DNA of 64,000 bases from Ewingella americana ATCC 33852. GTDB lineage: Bacteria; Pseudomonadota; Gammaproteobacteria; Enterobacterales; Enterobacteriaceae. Of this stretch, positions 29,338-37,909 are shown one piece after another. How positions within the stretch are numbered: position 1 is the stretch's first letter; each line of letters begins with the position of its first letter. Both the position numbers and the translations under genes were made by a program. The notes under the pieces were generated by a model. That model saw only the letters and a list, made by a program, of their open reading frames with translations. It was not told the origin of the DNA and ran no database searches. The DNA lies in assembly GCF_000735345.1 (NCBI RefSeq), contig NZ_JMPJ01000066.1:124001-188000 (forward strand). The letters run 5' to 3'.

Positions 29338-30165
29338 TCAATCCGGCTTCAAGCGATTGATATGAATAGTTAAAAACATAATTTCATCCGTGGTCAGCCG
29401 ACAGCGGTGATTCTTCAGCACATAATCATTTATCTTTAGCGCGCATTGATAAGCCACGGGCATGGCGTCCTGAATTCCGGCGTAAATACTTTTATCATCA
29501 TGATTCACTTCGGTGCGGTTTAATAAACGCAGCGAGAAGAATTTCAGGTGAGTGATAATGCGCTGATAGTCGATAGACTTTTCATCGTACTTGATGCGTA
29601 AATCATATTTGATGATGTTAAGAATATCTTTAATCATGCCTGCACTCTGCATGGTGCTTTGCATATTGTTGGTGGTGGCGTTGGCCAGATGCAGAGCAAT
29701 AAAACCGGCTTCATCCTCGGGCAGCTCGCAATGCAATTTCTGATTAATCATCGCCAATGCCTCGAGGGCAACGGCAAACTCCGCCTGATAAAACTGCTTA
29801 ATATCCCAGAGTAGGATGTTCTTTATCTCAATGCCTTTTTTATAGCGCTCAACCGCAAAGCTAATATGGTCGCTTAGCGCGAAGAACAGCGTCTCCTGCG
29901 CCTCGATATTGAGACGGCTTTTAGCTAACTTGATAATTTCCTGAGTAATAAATAAGCATTCAGTGGGAATAGCCGCCGTCAGTTGCGCCAGAATATCCGT
30001 CATGCCGCTGGCCTTTTTCACAAATTGGCTCTCGATATCTGCGGTATTCAGACTGTCTCCCAACTGCTTGCCAAAACCAATACCGCGGCCAATCGCCACC
30101 ACTTCCTGTTGATCATCTTCCGTGGCAATCACCGCATTATTACTGAGTATTTTTAAGACTCTCAT
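29338..30165 (-). CDS. bglG: BglG/LicT-family transcriptional antiterminator
   Basis: This RNA-binding antiterminator, when active, binds a leader hairpin (RAT) and stops formation of the terminator ahead of its operon. The N-terminal CAT RNA-binding domain (about 1-56, with ILSNNAVIATEDDQQEVVAIGRGIGFG) is followed by two PRD domains. Candidate phosphorylated histidines are in LSDHISFAVERY and GFIALHLANA (PRD1), and ITHLKFFSLRLL and FLTIHINRL (PRD2). In the E. coli bgl operon bglG is first; here it is last, after the phosphoglucosidase, separated by a hairpin at 30239-30269. Its likely target is the leader of the bglF gene. Confidence 0.92.
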   Translation of the reverse strand: MRVLKILSNNAVIATEDDQQEVVAIGRGIGFGKQLGDSLNTADIESQFVKKASGMTDILAQLTAAIPTECLFITQEIIKLAKSRLNIEAQETLFFALSDHISFAVERYKKGIEIKNILLWDIKQFYQAEFAVALEALAMINQKLHCELPEDEAGFIALHLANATTNNMQSTMQSAGMIKDILNIIKYDLRIKYDEKSIDYQRIITHLKFFSLRLLNRTEVNHDDKSIYAGIQDAMPVAYQCALKINDYVLKNHRCRLTTDEIMFLTIHINRLKPD

Positions 30166-30238
30166 CCCAGTTTTCTCATGCCGGATAGATCCTTACTTTA
30201 GCGAGGGTTTTAAAAGGGTTATTGCCTATAAAAGCATT

Positions 30239-30269
30239 AAGGCGATAACGCGAAATGCGCTATCACCTT
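30239..30269 (-). terminator. Hairpin between the phosphoglucosidase and bglG genes
   Basis: On the minus strand a 12-base stem (two G-T pairs) around an eight-base loop is followed by AATGCTTTTAT. The T-run is short and displaced, so it may partly terminate or set the lower level of bglG expression. Confidence 0.45.
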
Positions 30270-30317
30270 ATTGGCAACAACAGACTGCTTATGGCGTTTA
30301 TACGCCTTTAATCGCGC

Positions 30318-31739
<1,422 letters not shown>

Positions 31740-31746
31740 TTAAGCA

Positions 31747-33630
31747 TCAAGACAGCGTCAACAAGACATCCCCGGTATTGGCGGCGGGTTGACGCGTTTT
31801 ATGGAAGGTTTTATAGCGGTCTGAATTGGCGATGATCACCGGCGTAATGGTGTCAAAACCGGCTTTTTCGATAGCGGCGAGGTCGAAGTCGATCAGCAAA
31901 TCTCCGCGTTTCACGGTCTGATTTTCCTTCACGTGCATGGCGTAGTGCTGGCCGTTGAGCTGAACGGTATCCAGCCCGATGTGGATCAGGATTTCAGCCC
32001 CGTTGTCGGACAAAATATGCAGCGCGTGGCCCGAGTCAAACGTGGCGGTCACCACCCCGTCAACCGGCGAATAGACCTTGCCTTCGGTCGGCTGGATCGC
32101 GATACCATCCCCCACCACGCCGCTGGAAAACACTTTGTCATTGACCTGTTCGAGGGCCACCACGCGCCCGGTGACCGGCACCATAATGTCTTCGGCAATA
32201 TCCACCGGCATTGCGGTAACTGGCTGAGGTTTCGCGTTTTTCTCAAGTGAAGAGCTTGGTGTCGGAGCCGTGGCCGACTCATCAATCGGGTCTTCAAAGC
32301 CGACGATGTAGGTCAGCACCGCCGCCATCACGAAGGAGATAACGATGCCGAGGATCAGCCCGCCGAAGCCTTCGCCGTAGAAAATCGGCAGGGTCAGCAA
32401 GCTGGGAATACCAGTAGAAATCGCCGCGCTGTTGGAGTACCCCACCACGCCGCCTCCGACCGCCGCGGCAATGACCGCGCAGACAAACGGCTTCTTCAGT
32501 TTTAGGGTTACGCCGTAAACCGCGGGCTCGGTAATGCCAAACAGCGCGGTGATAAAAGTACTTCCCGCCAGCGCTTTCATCTTTTTATTGCGCGTTTTGA
32601 ACATCACACCAAGCACGGCCCCGGCCTGAGCAAACACCGCCGGTACCGTCGAGGCTTTCAAGGTGCTGCGCCCCAGCACGGTGATGTCGTTGATGATCAC
32701 CGGCGTAAAGGCCCAGTGCATGCCGAAGATGACGAACACCTGCCATAGCGCGGCGAACAGTGCGCTGGCGATAATCGGGTTGTAGCTGAAGATGGCGACG
32801 AAAACGCCCGCCGCCGCCTCGCTGGTGTAAATCCCCACCGGCCCCAGCGTGACCAGCGTCAGCGGCACCATCACCACCAGCAGCAGGAACGGCGTGATGA
32901 TGTTGCGCACGGTTTCATGAATGAACTTATTCAGCAGCCGCTCTAAGTGACACATGACATAAACCGACAGAATGATCGGTACCACCGTCGAGGTGTACTT
33001 CATCATCACCACCGGAATGCCGAAGAAAGTCACCTCCACCTGACGGGTGAACAGGTCAATCATCGACGGGTAAATCAGCGCTCCGGCAATCGACACCGCC
33101 ACAAAGACATTGCCCTGAAAACGGCGCGCCGACGTGATAGCCAGCATGATCGGTAAGAAGTAGAACAGGCTGTCGGACGCGGCCTGAAGAATGATGTAAG
33201 TAGACTCGGTTTTGTCCAGCCAGCCTTGGGAAGTGGCGATGTTCAACAAGCCTTTCAGCACGCCGGCGGCGGCCATGGCTCCCAGCAGCGGAGTGAAAAT
33301 CGCCGACACAATGTCAATCAGTTGCCCGATACGGCTGCCGCTGCGTTTGGCCGGTTTTTCGCGGCTTTGCGTGTGGTCATCCAGCACCGAGGAGATCTCC
33401 CCCAGTTGGCGATAAACTTCAGCCACGCGATTGCCAATCACCACCTGAAACTGGCCGGAGCCGGTCACGGTGGTGATCACGCCATCCAACTGCTCAATCG
33501 CGGCGGTGTCGGCTTTAGCGTCGTCGCGCAGGGAAAACCGCAGGCGCGTCGCACAGTGAACTACCGTCTCGACGTTGCTTTCGCCGCCGACTAACCGTAA
33601 TAAATTTTCTGCCAGAGATTTGATATTCAT
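31747..33630 (-). CDS. bglF: Beta-glucoside PTS enzyme IIBCA (BglF type)
   Basis: This inner-membrane PTS permease takes up and phosphorylates aryl-beta-glucosides. The domain order is EIIB (about 1-90, phosphorylated Cys C26 in VVHCATRLRF), EIIC (about 105-460, some ten hydrophobic segments, block GITEPAVYGVTLKLKKPF), and EIIA (about 480-627, phosphorylated His near residue 550 in LIHIGLDTVQ). The frame extends to 33675, but the ATG at 33628-33630 has AGGAT before it and gives MNIKSLAENLL. In E. coli BglF also phosphorylates and inactivates BglG, so the same loop is expected here. Confidence 0.93.
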   Translation of the reverse strand: MNIKSLAENLLRLVGGESNVETVVHCATRLRFSLRDDAKADTAAIEQLDGVITTVTGSGQFQVVIGNRVAEVYRQLGEISSVLDDHTQSREKPAKRSGSRIGQLIDIVSAIFTPLLGAMAAAGVLKGLLNIATSQGWLDKTESTYIILQAASDSLFYFLPIMLAITSARRFQGNVFVAVSIAGALIYPSMIDLFTRQVEVTFFGIPVVMMKYTSTVVPIILSVYVMCHLERLLNKFIHETVRNIITPFLLLVVMVPLTLVTLGPVGIYTSEAAAGVFVAIFSYNPIIASALFAALWQVFVIFGMHWAFTPVIINDITVLGRSTLKASTVPAVFAQAGAVLGVMFKTRNKKMKALAGSTFITALFGITEPAVYGVTLKLKKPFVCAVIAAAVGGGVVGYSNSAAISTGIPSLLTLPIFYGEGFGGLILGIVISFVMAAVLTYIVGFEDPIDESATAPTPSSSLEKNAKPQPVTAMPVDIAEDIMVPVTGRVVALEQVNDKVFSSGVVGDGIAIQPTEGKVYSPVDGVVTATFDSGHALHILSDNGAEILIHIGLDTVQLNGQHYAMHVKENQTVKRGDLLIDFDLAAIEKAGFDTITPVIIANSDRYKTFHKTRQPAANTGDVLLTLS

Positions 33631-33673
33631 CGTTTTTATCCTAATCAGCGAACTGACTTGCCAAATTTCGGCC

Positions 33674-33756
33674 AAAAAAAAACCTGATTCGAAGGCTGCC
33701 AGTTAAGACAGACTTCGAATCAGGTTTCGCTCAGGGCACTGCTCTGATAACGTCCC
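33674..33756 (-). promoter_or_regulatory. BglG-type antitermination switch: RAT overlapping a terminator
   Basis: On the minus strand, ahead of bglF, a terminator with a perfect 14-base stem (AACCTGATTCGAAG at 33681-33694 pairing with 33713-33726) and a run of about seven T is seen. The preceding bases 33720-33756 read GGGACGTTATCAG, a loop, then CTGAGCGAAACC, resembling the RAT (GGATTGTTACTGC...GCAAAACC) of the BglG family, and its end overlaps the first arm of the terminator. Only one of the two structures can form, which is the known layout. The match of the RAT to the consensus is loose. Confidence 0.75.
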
Positions 33757-33899
33757 GGAAGCTCGTTTATAGCGTTGTCTAAATCTTCAAACAACAGCCG
33801 AAATAGCGTTCTGTGATAGGGCTCATAGAATGAAATTTGTGCAACAGCTCGGTTTTTGGCTCAAGACAGGAAAAGAGGGGCCGTCAGTGGCGCAGGCAA

Positions 33900-33975
33900 T
33901 TTGGATTCGCACTGCGCGCAAGAACCCGAGCGTACACGTAGTACGTGAGGGTTATGAGCACAGCGCGGATTCAAA
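33900..33975. repeat. Long imperfect palindromic intergenic element
   Basis: Outer arms TTTGGATTCGC and GCGGATTCAAA pair over 11 bases (two G-T), inner arms AACCC/GGGTT and CGTAC/GTACG pair further, giving a 76-bp hairpin between the 3' end of gntR and the bgl leader. It resembles the palindromic intergenic elements of enterobacterial genomes. Only this copy is in the window. Confidence 0.5.
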
Positions 33976-34001
33976 GTGGCAAGCAAACTAGGCCCAAAGG
34001 A

Positions 34002-35006
34002 CTAAATGCTTCCGCCTGGGGAGATGGTGAAACCTACATCCACCATTTTCGGCGTCACCGCCTCGCCGCGCAGCCTTGCCAGCATTCTCTCGGCGGTAAT
34101 TTGGCCCATGCGTTCACGCGGCGTCAGCACGCTGGCGAGCTGCGGCTCCATCGCCTGACCCATGTTGTGGCCGTGGAAACCGGCGATCGCCATCTGTGAA
34201 GGGATATGCAGACCCTGACGCTGGCATTCGAAAAATGCCCCTGCCGCCAAGTCATCATTGGTGCAAAAAATACTGTCGATTTGCGGCCAGTCCTGCTGCG
34301 CCTGCTTCAACAGCTCGGCCCCGGCAGAATAGCTCGACGAGCGGCTGGTCATTACGCTGTAAGGCACCAGCCCCGATTCGCGCATCGCCTGCTCGTAACC
34401 CTGCTGCTTAATCAGCGTTCGCTCATCCTGACGCGCGCCGAAATAGACCACGTGGCGATGCCCGCGAGCAATAATCTGCTGGGTCATTTGCCGCGCCGCC
34501 TCATAGTTGTTGAAACCGACGGCTAAATCGACGCAGGGCGAGACGCAATCCATCATTTCCACCACCGGGATGCCCGCCACTTCAATCATCTTCAGAGTGC
34601 GCGGGGTGTGATTGCGCTCTGACAAGATAAGCCCGTCGATATTGTAAGAGAGCAGCGACGTCAGCCGCTGTTCCTCGCGCTCCGGGCTGTAGCCGTAGTG
34701 CGCCAGCATGGTCTGATAGCCATGAATATCGGTGACGCTTTCAATGCCACGCAGCACTTCGGCAAACACTTGGTTGGTCAATGAAGGCAGCAGCACGCCG
34801 ATGGCGCGGCTCTTGGCGTTGGAAAGAATGTCAGGGGCGCGGTTCGGGATATAACCCAGTTCATCAAGCGCTGCGGAGATTTTCTCCTGAAGCACGGCAG
34901 AAACTTGCTCAGGGTTGCGCAAATAACGGCTGACCGTCATTTTGGTGATGCCCACTTTGTCGGCAACGTCCTGAAGCACTGGCCGTTTTTTCTTGGATAT
35001 TTTCAA
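34002..35006 (-). CDS. gntR: Gluconate utilisation repressor GntR (LacI family)
   Basis: GntR represses gntT and gntK until gluconate binds. The sequence follows E. coli GntR over its length: helix-turn-helix LQDVADKVGITKMTVSRYL (about residues 10-30), hinge IPNRAPDILSNAKSRAIGVL, and sensor blocks such as FAEVLRGIESVTDIHGYQTM and ending TISPGGSI. No ATG is available at the N terminus: the frame opens at a TTG (35006) directly after an in-frame TAA, with no clear ribosome site. A GTG ten codons on is the alternative start. The bgl operon separates it from gntK, its usual neighbour. Confidence 0.92.
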   Translation of the reverse strand: MKISKKKRPVLQDVADKVGITKMTVSRYLRNPEQVSAVLQEKISAALDELGYIPNRAPDILSNAKSRAIGVLLPSLTNQVFAEVLRGIESVTDIHGYQTMLAHYGYSPEREEQRLTSLLSYNIDGLILSERNHTPRTLKMIEVAGIPVVEMMDCVSPCVDLAVGFNNYEAARQMTQQIIARGHRHVVYFGARQDERTLIKQQGYEQAMRESGLVPYSVMTSRSSSYSAGAELLKQAQQDWPQIDSIFCTNDDLAAGAFFECQRQGLHIPSQMAIAGFHGHNMGQAMEPQLASVLTPRERMGQITAERMLARLRGEAVTPKMVDVGFTISPGGSI

Positions 35007-35133
35007 TTAGATAAAGCCAATGAACGGGTTGAGGGTTGATGTCGTGATCTTAGCAAAGTTTCAACCCGACGGATAACTGTACGTCGCGGCAATCAGAGGC
35101 GGGTCAACAAAAGAAGGAAGAAGCGAGCAATAA

Positions 35134-35160
35134 AAAAGCGACACCTAAGTGCCGCTTTTC
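35134..35160 (-). terminator. Terminator of yhhW
   Basis: On the minus strand AAGCGGCAC pairs with GTGTCGCTT (one mismatch) around TTAG or so, followed by TTTTTTATT. It lies about 45 bases after the yhhW stop codon. Confidence 0.75.
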
Positions 35161-35205
35161 GTTAGTTATCAGCGCTACTGGCACTGATTTCAGCTTACAT
35201 CACCG

Positions 35206-35901
35206 TCAGACAGGCGGCAGGTCAAACAGCAGGATTTCGCTGTCATCATCGGCGTGAATCGACAGCGCGGTTTCATCCCAGATAGCAAAGGCGTCGCTGG
35301 TTGAGGCTTTCTGGCCGTTAATCTCAACGGTGCCTTTGACCACTTGGATCCACACGCGGCGTTCAGCTGAAATCTGATACACCGACTGCTCGTCTTTCTT
35401 CAGCGCCCAGCGAGAAAGCTCCATATCTTGGAACACTTTTAGCGAGCCGTCGCGCGCATCTGGCGACAGCACCAGTTGGCGGCCCTGAGGGGCGTCAAAC
35501 AGACGTTGCTCATAACGCGGCTCAATGCCTTTTTTCTCAGGAATGATCCAAATCTGGTACAGATGCAGCTTTTTATCTGCACTGCCGTTGTACTCAGAGT
35601 GCGTCACGCCAGTACCGGCACTCATAATCTGGAACTCGCCCGCGTGGATCTGCTCTTTATTGCCCATGCTGTCCTGATGCTCCACGGTGCCTTCCAGCAC
35701 GTAGGTCAGAATTTCCATGTCTTTATGCGGGTGCTTGCCAAAACCTTGGCCAGCGTCGATAAAATCTTCGTTAATCACCCGCAGCGCGGAGAAACCCATA
35801 AAGTTCGCATCATAATAATCGGCGAAGGAGAACGTATGCCAGCTATCAAGCCAGCCATGGTTTGCGTGACCGCGTTCTTGTGCTTTGCGTAAGTAGATCA
35901 T
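35206..35901 (-). CDS. yhhW: Pirin-family quercetin 2,3-dioxygenase YhhW
   Basis: YhhW is a cytoplasmic bicupin; the E. coli protein has quercetinase activity in vitro, with unknown physiological substrate. The metal-binding motif GKHPHKDMEILTY and the second His/Glu cluster in TGVTHSEYN are present, and the whole 231-residue sequence follows E. coli YhhW. The frame begins at a TTG (35907), but the ATG at 35899-35901, eight bases after GGAG, is the family start. It stays next to gntR as in E. coli. It is distinct from the longer pirin at 8502. Confidence 0.93.
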   Translation of the reverse strand: MIYLRKAQERGHANHGWLDSWHTFSFADYYDANFMGFSALRVINEDFIDAGQGFGKHPHKDMEILTYVLEGTVEHQDSMGNKEQIHAGEFQIMSAGTGVTHSEYNGSADKKLHLYQIWIIPEKKGIEPRYEQRLFDAPQGRQLVLSPDARDGSLKVFQDMELSRWALKKDEQSVYQISAERRVWIQVVKGTVEINGQKASTSDAFAIWDETALSIHADDDSEILLFDLPPV

Positions 35902-36242
35902 GTTCAACTCTCCTCAATGTTTTCTCTAGTCTAGTCAACGCCCGAGAATAAGAAAGCGTAAAAATCTCACTCCTCTATTCAAATAATATGAACAAGTGTA
36001 GAGCGCTAAATTCAAAGGATTTGTAGGTGTTGAGAAGAGTTGGGAGAGTGAAGAAAGATAACTATTTTTCCCAAAATAATTCGTGTTGGGAGAGTGAGGA
36101 ATCAAATATTTTCCCTAAATAGTTTGAGTTGTGGGAAGGCGGCAAATGAAGGAATCCCGATGAGCTTACACAGGTAAGTGATTCGGGTGACTGAGTGCAG
36201 CCAACGCACCCACAGCTCAAAATATGACGGGAAAAAAGGGAT
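35902..36242. other. Intergenic region between yhhW and ryhB
   Basis: About 340 bp with the yhhW promoter on the minus strand. The near-repeat GTTGGGAGAGTGA occurs at about 36040 and 36085. No gene is recognised; short frames here are shadows without ribosome sites. Confidence 0.4.
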
Positions 36243-36350
36243 AAAAAAAAAGCCAGCACCCGGCTGGCTAAGAAACACTGGAAGCAATGTGAGCAATGTC
36301 GTGCATTCAGGAGACCCGTTTGACCATGGTGTGTGGCCATCTCCGGAACA
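36243..36350 (-). ncRNA. ryhB: Small regulatory RNA RyhB
   Basis: RyhB is an Hfq-dependent RNA made under iron starvation that turns down mRNAs of iron-containing proteins (for example sodB and sdhCDAB in E. coli). The minus strand at about 36274-36307 reads through the RyhB core, including ACGACATTGCTCACATTGC and TTGCTTCCAGT, which is the target-pairing region. It ends in the RyhB terminator AGCCAGC-CGGGT-GCTGGCT with nine T. The 5' end is set from the promoter and is approximate, giving about 108 nt against 90 in E. coli; the first stem differs in sequence. The place, beside yhhY, is the E. coli place. Confidence 0.95.
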
Positions 36351-36356
36351 CATGAC

Positions 36357-36387
36357 AATAATAATCATTATCATTCGCACTTGTAAA
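36357..36387 (-). promoter_or_regulatory. Fur-controlled promoter of ryhB
   Basis: On the minus strand AATGATAATGATTATTATT (36357-36375) is a good Fur box, and it overlaps a promoter made of TTTACA (36382-36387), an 18-base spacer and TATTAT (36358-36363). Iron-loaded Fur would shut this promoter, as in E. coli. Confidence 0.88.
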
Positions 36388-36493
36388 GCACTTTTTTTAG
36401 CCAAACTATTGATTGACTCTTTTTTAAAGACGGATAAATTCAGAGGTTATTCAAGCAGTAAACACCACACCCACTCTAAAAGAGGAAGTTGTT

Positions 36494-37021
36494 ATGAGCG
36501 AGAGCGAGTCCGGCAAATCGAGTCAGTTTAGCGTCCGTCATTCATTACCAAGCGATGCTGCACAACTTAATCATCTTTATGCCCAGACTCAGCTTTACAG
36601 CGACACGCTACAACTTCCTCTGCCAACTCTCGCCCGTTGGGAAGAGCGGCTAGCGGACACTTCCCCGAGCCTTTTCAGCTATGTAGCGTGCGACGGCGAG
36701 CGGATCGTGGGGCAGATAACCTTAAGAATTGAGCCAAACCTGCGCCGCCGCCACGTCGCCTCCTTCGGCATGGGCGTGGACGCGAGTTATCACGGCCAAG
36801 GCGTCGGCAGCTTGCTGCTGAAAACCATCACCGACCTTTGCGATAACTGGATCAACGTGCGGCGCATCGAGCTGACGGTGTTTGTCGACAATAAAGCCGC
36901 GCTGGCGCTGTATCAAAAGTTTGGGTTTGAAATCGAAGGCACCAGCCCCTGCTTCGCCGTTCGCGATGGGAAATTCGTGGATGTGCACCATATGGGGCGC
37001 GTGACGCCTGGCGCGGTTTGA
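36494..37021 (+). CDS. yhhY: GNAT-family N-acetyltransferase YhhY (AaaT)
   Basis: YhhY of E. coli acetylates some amino acids, notably phenylalanine and methionine. The 175-residue GNAT protein has the acetyl-CoA loop SYHGQGVGSLLLKTI, preceded by HVASFGMGVD, and the conserved WINVRRIELTVFVDNKAALALYQ region. The N terminus (about 12 residues, Ser/Glu-rich) is longer than in E. coli. AAGAGGAAG lies ahead of the ATG. It is divergent from ryhB. Intergenic hairpin repeats follow it. Confidence 0.88.
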   Translation: MSESESGKSSQFSVRHSLPSDAAQLNHLYAQTQLYSDTLQLPLPTLARWEERLADTSPSLFSYVACDGERIVGQITLRIEPNLRRRHVASFGMGVDASYHGQGVGSLLLKTITDLCDNWINVRRIELTVFVDNKAALALYQKFGFEIEGTSPCFAVRDGKFVDVHHMGRVTPGAV

Positions 37022-37025
37022 TGGT

Positions 37026-37178
37026 TTTATCCCTCCCCTTTCAGGTGCTGGATAAAAACCACTCCTCATCCCAACCTTCTCCTCTGAGAGGTGAAGGAGC
37101 AAAACCAGCCGAACCCCTCCTAACCCACTGAATTTTATGTAATACCCCCTCCCAACCTCCCCCTTATCAGGGGGAGGA
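37026..37178. repeat. Dispersed hairpin repeat, copy B (after yhhY)
   Basis: The segment 37056-37103 is an inverted, nearly identical copy of 29226-29272. It is flanked by CCCTCCCC-type hairpins; the clearest is CCTCCCCC-TTATCA-GGGGGAGG at 37156-37177. It lies directly after yhhY and is non-coding. Confidence 0.75.
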
Positions 37179-37263
37179 GCAAAAGGCCCTCATTTTCAGA
37201 CCCTTTGTCGCGCTCGATACTGATATGCTCACAATACAGCCAATATTTTACAGGGAGTTAAAA

Positions 37264-37350
37264 ATGGCATCAGTACCGCTTGCAGATGATCCCACCGATC
37301 AGCGTTACATTCAGGAGGGCATAGAATATGCCATTCAAAGCGGCTTTTAA
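37264..37350 (+). CDS. 28-codon small ORF overlapping the next gene
   Basis: ATG at 37264 follows CAGGGAG with a good spacing and opens a 28-codon frame beginning MASVPLADDPTDQRY and ending IQSGF. It overlaps the start of the next gene (37328) by 23 bases, and that gene's ribosome site GGAGGG (37315-37320) lies inside it. This is the layout of translational coupling. The peptide is not recognised and is acidic with no membrane segment. It may be a real small protein or only a coupling leader. Confidence 0.4.
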   Translation: MASVPLADDPTDQRYIQEGIEYAIQSGF

Positions 37351-37762
37351 GGTAGTTCATGGGATTGTCACAGCCGTTCTGCTGATTATCGTTGCGGGTA
37401 TGTGGTGGCTCAACCAAACCGGAGATAACCGGGCGACGGATAAGCTACAGCATGTGGCCAAAATCAATGACCATATGTGGCTTTACATGACCGAAAGCCA
37501 AACTGGCGGCGCTACGGTCCCGAATAACTACCGGTTTTATCTGGCCGGTGAGCTGAAGGGAAGCGCCAGCGACATAGTCAAAAGTTTGGCCGAGGGCTAT
37601 CCGTTCCTCTCCGGCAATGGGACCATTTCGGATATCACCGCCAACGCAGATAACCGAGTAACCGTAACCTATACCGGGAAGGTGTTTTCACTCGGGGAGT
37701 CTTCAACTTACACCTTTAACGGCCAGAACATCACCGCACCAATCAGCTATCACATCAATTAG
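37328..37762 (+). CDS. Membrane-anchored small protein of unknown function
   Basis: The 144-residue protein has one N-terminal membrane segment (about 10-29, VVHGIVTAVLLIIVAGMWWL) with no signal cleavage site seen, so it is probably anchored in the inner membrane with the rest in the periplasm. The soluble part is rich in Thr, Asn and Gly (for example FLSGNGTISDITANADNRVTV) and is probably all-beta. I do not recognise the family. GGAGGG lies seven bases before the ATG, inside the preceding 28-codon frame. It precedes the olsF gene by 147 bp in the same direction, but a link is not shown. Confidence 0.65.
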   Translation: MPFKAAFKVVHGIVTAVLLIIVAGMWWLNQTGDNRATDKLQHVAKINDHMWLYMTESQTGGATVPNNYRFYLAGELKGSASDIVKSLAEGYPFLSGNGTISDITANADNRVTVTYTGKVFSLGESSTYTFNGQNITAPISYHIN

Positions 37763-37909
37763 CGGCAGAAACGGAAAAGCTCGCGCAAGGCGGGCTGATT
37801 CGCGTAAATGGTTTCTAAAGACCAAGATTCCCCGTTCTGTCACTTACCTGCAATTTTACTGTCATCCGTGCTGCTTATGGTCTGGTTAACTTCACCGGAG
37901 GACAAGCCT

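Noticed and set aside
36062-36404. Two overlapping minus-strand frames of about 100 codons
   Set aside because: They lie across ryhB, its terminator and the Fur box and have no ribosome site.
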